Source: Thermoplasmata archaeon
GTDB taxonomy: Archaea > Thermoplasmatota > Thermoplasmata > UBA10834 > DTMW01
Direction: 5' to 3'
Length of the DNA: 6,838 nucleotides
Assembly: GCA_029858465.1 (NCBI GenBank)
Contig: JAOUEZ010000069.1
Coordinates: 1-6,838, forward strand
Both the position numbers and the translations under genes were made by a program. Below, in pieces: positions 1 to 5,325 of this stretch (its first letter is position 1; each line of letters opens with the position of its first letter). The notes beneath the pieces were generated by a model. That model was not told the DNA's origin and did not search any database. It worked only from the letters and a program-made list of their open reading frames with translations.

Positions 1-1000
1 CGTAATAGCTTCCGACCGCGACCATATCCACATCTGTGGGTGTGGACACCTTCACCGAGACGAGAGCTTTAGGATGTATCGCCCTTATCCAGTCCAGGTG
101 CTTCTTGTGATCCTCGACAGAGTAAACACTGTGAAACGGAAATGGGGAGAACAAGCTTGACCAAGGGACGGCTTCTCTCAGCTTCGCCACATCCGGGGTG
201 TTTTTGTCCCAAAGAAGGTGTCCTCCCAATCCAGGTTTCGCCCCCTGGGCGTACTTGAATTCGACAATGCGTGCTCGTTGGATAGTCTCCTCTCTGACGC
301 CGAATAACCCCGTGGCAATCTGAGTTATGATGTGATCCTTGTACGGCACGAGCTCTTCCGGATATCCTCCTTCCCCTGTGCATGTGAATGTGTTCCAGGC
401 CATGCAGGCTTTCGCTCTAGCGAGCATGATCGGAAGGCCTATCGATCCGAACGACATGCCGCCGCCGTAGAACGGGACGGATATCCGGATCCTCTCACCC
501 TCCTTCCTCCTGTTGAGCTCAATGCCGAGATCGACCGACTCTGGGGATATGTGTCTATCGGGTTCCCTGGGGAACGCGATTGCCAGTTCATCGAATCCTC
601 CTCCAGAGTTGCCGATCTCCGATTCGATTCCTCCCTCCGGAGGCCTCCCGTTTTCAGATTGTTTCCAGTTGGACACTATGAGCGACGGCGGCCAACGGTA
701 ATCTCCAAGGCTACTGTACATTGTGCTTTCATTTACGGAGAGCGCACTGACAGGGCAATTGTTGACACAGAAGAAGCTGTTCACCTGGCATTCGGGTCCT
801 ATGCAGTACCAGTCCCTTGGCCTGCTTATTTTCCCCCAACCTTCGCGCCTGTCGTGAACGCCATAGGGGCATAGGGTGGCGCATGTTCCGCAGTTGATGC
901 ACTCCTCACTCCTCTCCACCTTAAACCTTCCGAAGAAGCGATGCTCGGGGAATGGCTCAAGCTTCACCGAGGATGGGTATATGCCTACCTGGTCCGTCAT
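1..1000 (-). CDS. Glutamate-synthase-type FMN protein with N-terminal ferredoxin domain (3' end outside window)
   Basis: The first 333 residues are visible; the gene continues beyond base 1. Residues 30-85 form a ferredoxin-like domain: Cys34, 37, 40, 44 in a normal CxxCxxCxxxCP, then a second set, Cys66, 71, 78, 82, with unusually wide spacing (Cx4Cx6CxxxCP). From about residue 165 a glutamate synthase FMN barrel begins. It contains GGGMSFGSIG (179-188), TGEGGY (208-213), YAQGAKPGLGG (250-260), SPFPFHSVYSVED (285-297) and VSVKV (314-318), all recognisable landmarks of this family. The usual HHD of the PPHHD stretch reads FHS. There is no N-terminal glutaminase domain, so ammonia-dependent glutamate synthesis or a different FMN reaction are both possible. 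The ATG at 1000-998 overlaps the preceding stop in an ATGA and follows a GGGATGA at 1004-1010. It is a paralogue of the gene just upstream: both share YGVH after the first cluster and YSSLGD after the second. Family assignment is firm; the substrate is unknown. Confidence 0.9.
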   Translation of the reverse strand, partial: MTDQVGIYPSSVKLEPFPEHRFFGRFKVERSEECINCGTCATLCPYGVHDRREGWGKISRPRDWYCIGPECQVNSFFCVNNCPVSALSVNESTMYSSLGDYRWPPSLIVSNWKQSENGRPPEGGIESEIGNSGGGFDELAIAFPREPDRHISPESVDLGIELNRRKEGERIRISVPFYGGGMSFGSIGLPIMLARAKACMAWNTFTCTGEGGYPEELVPYKDHIITQIATGLFGVREETIQRARIVEFKYAQGAKPGLGGHLLWDKNTPDVAKLREAVPWSSLFSPFPFHSVYSVEDHKKHLDWIRAIHPKALVSVKVSTPTDVDMVAVGSYY

Positions 1001-2388
1001 TGCTCATCCCTCTCTAGCATCTGTGCGAAGGCCTCCTTTTCGAGATCCTCCGCGAACATCGCTCTTCCAAGCTCTCCTCTCAGTCTCCGTGCCTCCCTGA
1101 TCCCCATCGCACCCATTACCTCGAGCAACTGATCTCTCCATGCGCCGATGATGTTGATTATTCTCTGGACTGCCCAAGCTTGGTCTGCCTGCTGTATCTC
1201 GACTGGGCACATTTGAGGAGCAGTGCAGTTTATGCAGAGCCTGCATTCGAGGGCTATCATCGCCACCCTGTCGATTGCGACAGCATCCGCACCGAGAATC
1301 ATTGCCTTGGGGACATGCTCCGCCGCCGCTATGCCTCCTGAGATGAAGATTGAAATCTCGTCCCGCATGGACCGATCGACCAAGCCCTGATGCACTTCCC
1401 GCAGGGCGTACCGGATATGTCTCTGGTTCTCCCGCTTCCTTTCAAATCCCCAGCTGTCGGCGACGATATGAGCCACATCTATTTTTGCATCGCATAGTGA
1501 GATCACATCATCGGATATGTGCGGAACGAGTGGCAGCCTCGCAGCGATGAGCGCATCCCGGTTGATTTCCCTTATCTCGCCCAGCAGCTCGTCGAACCTC
1601 GAGCTTCTGACGATTTCAATCATGTTGGCAGATCTGAGGATCTCCATGTCGATGTCGCGGATTCTCTCGGTGATGAGAGGGACGACGTGAGGCCTCTCAA
1701 TAGGAGGCACGTCGCCAGCTTCCTCCACTGGGAGGACGCAGAGCGTGCCAAGCCAAGCCGCCGAGCGAGAGATAATCGATGTCATGTGTTTGCTGAGTAT
1801 CTCCTTAGGAAGAATATCGAATATTATCGGTATCTGTATCTCCAGGATCGGACTGGGAGCGGTCACAATCTTCCCATCTTCGGTGAATTCCAGGAAAGGC
1901 GACTTCCTTCCTATGTCGATGGCAGTGGAGATGTATTCCCTGCCATGTATGCCATCTCTCGTGGGCCTGACAATCTCAGACATATCGGTCCACATGCCGT
2001 CAAACCATTGTCCGCCGAAGGGTCCCCGGTAGCCAGCCCCGAAGACCGGGATTCGACCCGTCTCGGCCTCGTAGGATATCGCGTAGAACCTGTGCGGTTC
2101 CCAGTAAGGATCGCCGAGCGAGCTGTACTCGGGGTTCATCGTCAGGGTCAGAGCGTGCGTCGGGCACAATTGGATGCATCTGAAGCAGTTCCTGCATAGA
2201 TGGCTGGTCGGTTCATCCATTGATCTCTCGTCGTGCCCTTTTCTCTCGTGCACACCGTAGACGCATGCCTTCGCGCATCTGCCGCAGTGTCTGCATAGAT
2301 CGGTGTCCCTTATGATCTTGAATTTGCCAATCACTGCATGCCGTGGCGGAGCAGGCGTCGTCGGAATGTGATACCGGTCATACGGCAT
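997..2388 (-). CDS. Ferredoxin-FMN barrel protein, degenerate glutamate synthase homologue (463 aa)
   Basis: Two [4Fe-4S] motifs lie at Cys32, 35, 38, 42 and Cys65, 68, 71, 75, both with standard CxxCxxCxxxC spacing. The rest resembles the glutamate synthase FMN barrel: EYISTAIDIGRK near 151-162, then ISGGIAAAEHVPKAMILGADAVAIDR (349-374, given here only as landmarks ISGGI and GADAVAI), which matches the FMN phosphate-binding end of the barrel. Cys382, 385, 388 and 394 follow, where glutamate synthases bind a [3Fe-4S] cluster (usual C-x5-C-x4-C; here C-x5-C-x5-C plus one extra Cys). The TGEGG, QGAKPG and VSVK motifs kept by the downstream paralogue are absent, so substrate chemistry is doubtful; a structural or electron-transfer role is my inference. 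The ATG at 2388-2386 has a strong Shine-Dalgarno (GGAGGTG, 2396-2402, 7-nt spacer) and overlaps the end of the FAD gene by 11 bp. It is the middle gene of a coupled operon. Confidence 0.88.
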   Translation of the reverse strand: MPYDRYHIPTTPAPPRHAVIGKFKIIRDTDLCRHCGRCAKACVYGVHERKGHDERSMDEPTSHLCRNCFRCIQLCPTHALTLTMNPEYSSLGDPYWEPHRFYAISYEAETGRIPVFGAGYRGPFGGQWFDGMWTDMSEIVRPTRDGIHGREYISTAIDIGRKSPFLEFTEDGKIVTAPSPILEIQIPIIFDILPKEILSKHMTSIISRSAAWLGTLCVLPVEEAGDVPPIERPHVVPLITERIRDIDMEILRSANMIEIVRSSRFDELLGEIREINRDALIAARLPLVPHISDDVISLCDAKIDVAHIVADSWGFERKRENQRHIRYALREVHQGLVDRSMRDEISIFISGGIAAAEHVPKAMILGADAVAIDRVAMIALECRLCINCTAPQMCPVEIQQADQAWAVQRIINIIGAWRDQLLEVMGAMGIREARRLRGELGRAMFAEDLEKEAFAQMLERDEQ

Positions 2389-4456
2389 CGGTATCCACCT
2401 CCTTCACGGCAGCGTCGGGGGAGATTGTCCCATCGTACAGCATCTTCTCGTATTCGGGGCTCGACTCCACCTCGGCGACGAAGTTGTCAATCAGGTTCTT
2501 TGGTTTGCCGTACATCTCCTCAAGCTTATCTTCCAGCTCTTCATAGGCAGAAAGCAACGGTAGCCCAGTCTGACATACCTCTTCGCAGGCATGGCACTTC
2601 ATGCAGAGGAATATCTCCTTCGCATCATCGTCGTCCAGAGGAATTCCCGCCATCATCTGTCGGTAAAGCAACAGTTTTCCTCTTCCAGTGACCGTCTCCC
2701 TTCCAGTCACGAGATATGCGGGGCAGACGTTTATGCAAGCACCGCACCTCGCGCAGGCAAGCGCTGATATGTCAAGATTCGAGACGTCCTTCTTCGATCT
2801 CTCAGAAAAGAATCTCCGGGATATCCTGCCTGTGAGGCTGGCGGCGGCAAGAAGGGAACCCAAGGCGAACAGCGTCAGTCTCTCCCTCAGAAATATCGCA
2901 ATAGGGCCGGTGAGCTTTCCCGTCCTTGACAGGAATTTGCCAGGGTTGAACCTGTCACCTGGGTCGAGCTCCTCGTTGGTTTTCTTGAGAATCGTCATCC
3001 TATCCTTAGGAACGACGAATGATGAGAACGGCTGGTTCCAAATACCGATGGCATAAGGTCTTCCCTTCAGCTCCGTTGCAATCCTTGTCATAAGCAAAGA
3101 GAGGACCGCATGAATCGTGTACATCAACATTCTTCGTTGGTCCGTCAGGAAGAATGAGAGGACGAGCGCCTCCTTCTTGGAAATTATATGCGATTCCGAG
3201 GCGATCTCAAGCCCGAAAAGCTTCCCTAGGTTCCTGACTTTGCTCAGATATGCAGGAACGGCATTGATTGGAAGCACTACCTCTGCGCCGAGGAGTCCGG
3301 GGCCCCTCATCCTTCCCCTCATCGGAAAATACCGGTCGCCCCAGAGAAGGTTAGCCATGAAGATTGGCGCCTCACTGGTGCTTATCTCCTGAGGCATCTC
3401 TAGCCGGAGGTCCGAGAACTGATCAGATTCCATCTCGACCAAGATTGCCGGGCTCTCATGCAGGGGATCGCCTGGTATCGGAGTGAGATGATTGAGCTCC
3501 TTTATTCGTAGCTCGTCGAAAAACATGATGTGCGTGATCGAGGGATTTCCTCCGATAATCGAGGATATGAGCTTGAAGGCCATCGCATCGTTCGAGGTCT
3601 GTATCAGAATCGCACGCCTATGCCTCGGCGCTTTTCTGACAGAAAGGATAACCTCCGTGATTGCCCCAAGCTGCCCTTCTGAGCCCATCATGAGGTCGAA
3701 GAGCCTGTCCTCGGGAACCAAGTATTTCTCTGAGCCATCCGGAAGAACGACCCTAATTTTCTTAACATGCTTGGCAATATGGCCGTATAAGTAGCTGTTT
3801 ATTCCAAGACCGCCAGTCGACAACCACCCACCGAGAGTGGAAAAAATACTGCTCGGCGAGGTCTTCAGGGCGAGATCCCGCTTCCTGAGCTCCAATGAGA
3901 TGTCCGTCCATCTCGTTCCGGCTAAAGCTTTTGCCTCCAATTTTTCAACATCTATCGATAAAGCGCCGGCGAGCTCACCGAAATCCAATACGACTCCTCC
4001 GTTCGGAGGCAACACCCCGCCGAACGCGCTCGATGCAGCTCCTCTTACCACCAATGGGATGTCTTTTTTACGGCACAGCTTGACGCAATCGACAACTTGC
4101 TCGTGAGTCTTTGGCTTTGCAATCAATGCAGGGATATCGGAAAAGAGCAGATCGCTCAATATCTTTGGAGGTTCTGAGGAATCAATGCTCCTGATGATCT
4201 TCTCAGAGCTGCTGTAAAGAACCTCAATTCCCTTTTTCTCCAATTCGCCTGATAGAATGACAAGGTCCTCGTCGAGCTTTCCGAGCGATTTTTTCTCAAT
4301 CTCAGAAAGCCTCTGCCGGATTTTCCTCTCGGGGGGTTGTCCTGCCTTTCTTTTATGCCCCCTTTTCAATTTGGAATGACTGGGCTGGTCGGTGGGTTTT
4401 CTGGCGGGAGTCTTCCCCCCATCCAACTTACGCACGTCTCCCTCCCGACGCTCCAA
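2378..4456 (-). CDS. FAD-linked oxidase (GlcD type) fused to a two-cluster Fe-S domain
   Basis: This is a 692-residue protein. Residues about 105-275 form a PCMH-type FAD-binding domain: LIAKPKTHEQVVDCVKLC, then RGAASSAFGG (138-147), GGWLSTGGLGIN (209-220) and VLPDGS (237-242). The oxidase C-terminal region ends in DPGDRFNPGKF (498-508), equivalent to the DP..NPGK end of glycolate/D-lactate dehydrogenases. Residues 565-632 are a ferredoxin domain with Cys568, 571, 574, 578 and Cys618, 621, 624, 628, as in GlcF/LldF-type proteins, but the CCG cysteine-rich domains that follow in GlcF are missing. A hydrophobic stretch at about 527-541 could touch the membrane. Such proteins oxidise 2-hydroxy acids and pass electrons through the clusters; the actual substrate here is not known. 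It is the first gene of the operon. The start is a TTG with GGTGAGG at 4462-4468 (5-nt spacer). A GTG at 4435-4433, preceded by GGGAGGG, is the alternative. Residues 1-50 are Lys/Arg-rich and probably disordered. Confidence 0.9.
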   Translation of the reverse strand: MERREGDVRKLDGGKTPARKPTDQPSHSKLKRGHKRKAGQPPERKIRQRLSEIEKKSLGKLDEDLVILSGELEKKGIEVLYSSSEKIIRSIDSSEPPKILSDLLFSDIPALIAKPKTHEQVVDCVKLCRKKDIPLVVRGAASSAFGGVLPPNGGVVLDFGELAGALSIDVEKLEAKALAGTRWTDISLELRKRDLALKTSPSSIFSTLGGWLSTGGLGINSYLYGHIAKHVKKIRVVLPDGSEKYLVPEDRLFDLMMGSEGQLGAITEVILSVRKAPRHRRAILIQTSNDAMAFKLISSIIGGNPSITHIMFFDELRIKELNHLTPIPGDPLHESPAILVEMESDQFSDLRLEMPQEISTSEAPIFMANLLWGDRYFPMRGRMRGPGLLGAEVVLPINAVPAYLSKVRNLGKLFGLEIASESHIISKKEALVLSFFLTDQRRMLMYTIHAVLSLLMTRIATELKGRPYAIGIWNQPFSSFVVPKDRMTILKKTNEELDPGDRFNPGKFLSRTGKLTGPIAIFLRERLTLFALGSLLAAASLTGRISRRFFSERSKKDVSNLDISALACARCGACINVCPAYLVTGRETVTGRGKLLLYRQMMAGIPLDDDDAKEIFLCMKCHACEEVCQTGLPLLSAYEELEDKLEEMYGKPKNLIDNFVAEVESSPEYEKMLYDGTISPDAAVKEVDTDAV
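2396..2402 (-). promoter_or_regulatory. Strong ribosome binding site inside the end of the FAD gene
   Basis: GGAGGTG (AAGGAGGTG if extended to 2404) stands 7 nt before the ATG at 2388-2386, inside the last codons of the upstream gene. It fixes the start of the 463-residue protein and the 11-bp gene overlap. Confidence 0.75.
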
Positions 4457-4461
4457 ACTGG

Positions 4462-4468
4462 CCTCACC
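4462..4468 (-). promoter_or_regulatory. Ribosome binding site supporting the TTG start
   Basis: GGTGAGG lies 5 nt before the TTG at 4456-4454. GGTGA is a typical archaeal anti-16S sequence, and it is the main reason to accept the TTG start for the FAD gene. A rival GGGAGGG followed by GTG at 4435-4433 would give a protein seven residues shorter. Confidence 0.55.
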
Positions 4469-4470
4469 AA

Positions 4471-4500
4471 CCGCTATTAATACTCTTCTGATTAATGCGG
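4471..4500. promoter_or_regulatory. Imperfect 30-bp inverted repeat, candidate operator of the redox operon
   Basis: The left arm is CCGC-T-ATTAAT and the right arm is ATTAATGCGG. The arms match completely apart from one extra T on the left and are separated by 9 bp. The repeat sits between the ribosome site of the FAD gene and its probable TATA box, covering the expected transcription start, where a bound regulator would repress. The divergent Lrp/AsnC gene is the natural candidate to bind it. The repeat is seen directly; operator function is inferred. Confidence 0.45.
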
Positions 4501-4502
4501 CT

Positions 4503-4515
4503 CTATTAAATCTTT
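4503..4515 (-). promoter_or_regulatory. Probable TATA box of the redox operon
   Basis: On the minus strand this reads AAAGATTTAATAG, an A-rich BRE-like stretch followed by TTTAATA. About 25 bp downstream lies the 4480-4484 region, giving a leader of about 25 nt before the TTG at 4456. No other candidate is as well placed, although TATTAATA inside the inverted repeat is also AT-rich. Confidence 0.4.
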
Positions 4516-4525
4516 GCCTGTATTA

Positions 4526-4564
4526 TCGAACAATGTCTTGACAGTTCTGCATAACCTCGAACAA
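4526..4564. repeat. Direct repeat TCGAACAA, two copies 31 bp apart
   Basis: Copies lie at 4526-4533 and 4557-4564; 31 bp is close to three helical turns, so both would face the same side of the DNA. A related TATTATCCGAA stands at 4582-4592, next to the TATA box of the regulator gene, and resembles the TATTATCGAA that includes part of the first copy. This could be a binding array for an oligomeric Lrp-type regulator, but 8-bp matches can arise by chance. Confidence 0.3.
4528..4547. promoter_or_regulatory. 20-bp inverted repeat in the divergent promoter region
   Basis: The arms are GAAC-AA-TGTC and GACA-GTTC around a central TT. All eight arm positions pair, with a 2-nt interruption on the left side only. 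It lies between the two divergent promoters, overlapping the first TCGAACAA repeat. Its size suits a dimeric HTH regulator; function is inferred. Confidence 0.35.
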
Positions 4565-4590
4565 AGAAGTGCTATTATGCCTTATTATCC

Positions 4591-4606
4591 GAAAAAAATA
4601 AAAATA
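4591..4606 (+). promoter_or_regulatory. Probable TATA box of the Lrp/AsnC gene
   Basis: An uninterrupted A/T run after the first G (GAAAAAAATAAAAATA) is the most AT-rich stretch of the intergenic region. Transcription would begin about 25 bp from its centre, near 4620-4630, giving a short leader before the ATG at 4640 and placing the GTG at 4613 upstream of or at the message start. Confidence 0.45.
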
Positions 4607-4624
4607 GGATGAGTGATTTCACAA

Positions 4625-4630
4625 GAGGTG
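4625..4630 (+). promoter_or_regulatory. Ribosome binding site that favours the ATG at 4640
   Basis: GAGGTG ends 9 nt before the ATG at 4640-4642. The rival GTG at 4613 has GGATGA directly abutting it, which is too close to act as a normal ribosome site. Confidence 0.5.
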
Positions 4631-4639
4631 TTGAATCAA

Positions 4640-5080
4640 ATGGACGAGATTGACAGGGACATCCTGAGGTGCCTCTACGAGGATGCAAGAATGCCGATGC
4701 GGCAGATCGCGGAGAAGCTGGACATCTCGGTGAGCACGGTATCCGTCAGAATCAAGGCGCTCGAGGATGAGAAGGTCATACTCGGTTATATCCCGATTCT
4801 CGATCCCGAGAAGCTTGGCTATGACCTTCTAACAATCATCGGTGTGAGGATATCCGAAGGAAAGCTGGTCGATGTCGAGCACAAGCTTGCGAAGGACGCT
4901 AGGATCTTGCAGGTCTATGATGTCACTGGAGAATGGGATTCTCTAATGATAGCGAGATTCAGATCCAGGGAAGAGCTCAACGCCTTTGTCAAGGATCTCC
5001 TCTCTCAACCGCACATCGAGCGCACGAATACACTTCTCGTTCTCAATGTCGTCAAGGATGAAAAGCGGCTCCCACTTTAG
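4640..5080 (+). CDS. Lrp/AsnC family transcriptional regulator
   Basis: With the ATG start the protein has 146 residues, the usual length of this family. It begins MDEIDRDILRCL, the standard opening of the AsnC-type helix-turn-helix. Residues about 2-55 form the DNA-binding domain, with the recognition helix around ISVSTVSVRIKALEDE. The hinge is followed by the RAM/AsnC ligand-binding domain (about 65-140), recognisable from VYDVTGEWDSLMIARF, which contains the Gly and Asp positions near which amino-acid effectors bind in this family. Such proteins are dimers or octamers that sense amino acids or related metabolites and act as repressors or activators. The gene diverges from the redox operon across a 183-bp region with inverted and direct repeats, so control of that operon and of itself is likely, though inferred. 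A GTG at 4613 would add nine residues before the conserved start and has a poorly spaced ribosome site. Confidence 0.9.
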   Translation: MDEIDRDILRCLYEDARMPMRQIAEKLDISVSTVSVRIKALEDEKVILGYIPILDPEKLGYDLLTIIGVRISEGKLVDVEHKLAKDARILQVYDVTGEWDSLMIARFRSREELNAFVKDLLSQPHIERTNTLLVLNVVKDEKRLPL

Positions 5081-5110
5081 ATCCATTAGGATCTGCCCTC
5101 TCATCTTTTC
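5079..5110 (+). terminator. Probable terminator of the regulator gene
   Basis: A perfect 6-bp inverted repeat, AGATCC-ATTA-GGATCT (5079-5094), overlaps the stop codon and is followed after a short gap by the T-rich TCTTTTCC. Archaea often end transcripts at T-rich tracts alone, so the hairpin may or may not matter. The palindrome could also be a protein-binding site. Confidence 0.4.
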
Positions 5111-5130
5111 CACAAGAGAATTTACATAAG

Positions 5131-5140
5131 AAACTTATAT
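5131..5140 (+). promoter_or_regulatory. TATA box of the tRNA-Tyr gene
   Basis: AAACTTATAT is centred about 26 bp before 5163, giving a predicted leader of about 19 nt before the mature 5' end. The position and sequence fit archaeal stable-RNA promoters. Confidence 0.6.
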
Positions 5141-5163
5141 CGAATCGGATTATAGAGTGGCCA

Positions 5164-5178
5164 TCTGGCGTTGCCAGG
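5164..5178 (+). other. Hairpin in the 5' leader of pre-tRNA-Tyr
   Basis: CTGGC (5165-5169) and GCCAG (5173-5177) pair around a GTT loop, and T5164 with G5178 can add a wobble pair. The hairpin starts near the predicted transcription start and ends 3 nt before the mature tRNA. Its core GGCGTTGCC recurs exactly in the intron. Confidence 0.5.
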
Positions 5179-5181
5179 AGA

Positions 5182-5291
5182 CCCGACTTAGCTCAGTCTG
5201 GCTAGAGCGGCTGACTGTAGTACGGAGATCGGCGTTGCCGATTTCAGCCGCTGAAATCAGCAGGCCCCCGGTTCAAATCCGGGAGTCGGGA
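5182..5291 (+). tRNA. tRNA-Tyr (anticodon GUA) with a 35-nt intron
   Basis: The exons fold into a full 75-nt cloverleaf. The acceptor CCCGACT (5182-5188) pairs with AGTCGGG (5284-5290), with discriminator A5291. The D stem is GCTC/GAGC with GG in the loop. The anticodon stem is GCTGA (5210-5214) with TCAGC (5257-5261); anticodon GTA is at 5217-5219. The T arm is CCCGG-TTCAAAT-CCGGG (5267-5283). C1:G72 with A73 matches archaeal tyrosine tRNA identity. The intron at 5221-5255 lies between G37 and A38, the standard site for the archaeal bulge-helix-bulge endonuclease. CCA is not encoded. A TATA box precedes the gene, which is independent of the flanking genes and convergent with the DUF835 gene. 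Confidence 0.95.
5221..5255 (+). other. tRNA-Tyr intron
   Basis: The 35-nt intron holds a hairpin, ATCGGC (5228-5233), loop GTT, GCCGAT (5237-5242). A second perfect inverted repeat, GATTTCAG-CCG-CTGAAATC (5240-5258), spans the 3' splice site and competes both with that hairpin and with the anticodon stem. Pairing positions 32-35 with 5250-5253 for the central splice helix gives three of four pairs (U33 faces U). Boundaries are inferred from the cloverleaf, which leaves little freedom. Confidence 0.8.
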
Positions 5292-5325
5292 CTTTATTTG
5301 TAATAAAATTGATTATGCTGTACAA
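5292..5325. terminator. AT-rich gap between convergent tRNA and DUF835 genes
   Basis: The 34-bp spacer is mostly A/T. On the plus strand CTTTATTTG follows the tRNA immediately; on the minus strand AATTTTATTAC follows the DUF835 stop. Either T-rich run could end transcription, as is usual in archaea. No hairpin was seen. Confidence 0.35.

Noticed and set aside
332..874. Open frame of 180 codons on the plus strand
   Set aside because: It lies entirely opposite the ferredoxin-FMN gene, whose motifs are clear on the minus strand; its translation has no recognisable domain.
1519..2199. Open frame of 226 codons on the plus strand
   Set aside because: It is antisense to the 463-residue Fe-S protein; it is Arg/Asp-rich with no domain, as expected of an opposite-strand shadow in GC-rich coding DNA.
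997..2388. Genuine NADPH glutamate synthase large subunit
   Set aside because: No glutaminase domain and the central substrate motifs are missing; only the barrel family is supported.
2378..4456. Electron-bifurcating lactate dehydrogenase
   Set aside because: The known bifurcating enzymes need EtfA and EtfB, and neither is present in the window.
4613..4639. GTG start at 4613 for the regulator
   Set aside because: Nine extra residues precede the conserved family start, the ribosome site abuts the codon, and the ATG at 4640 has a well spaced GAGGTG.
5221..5255. Long variable arm or a different tRNA isotype instead of an intron
   Set aside because: The extra bases fall in the anticodon loop after G37, and removal yields a complete cloverleaf with GUA anticodon and C1:G72.
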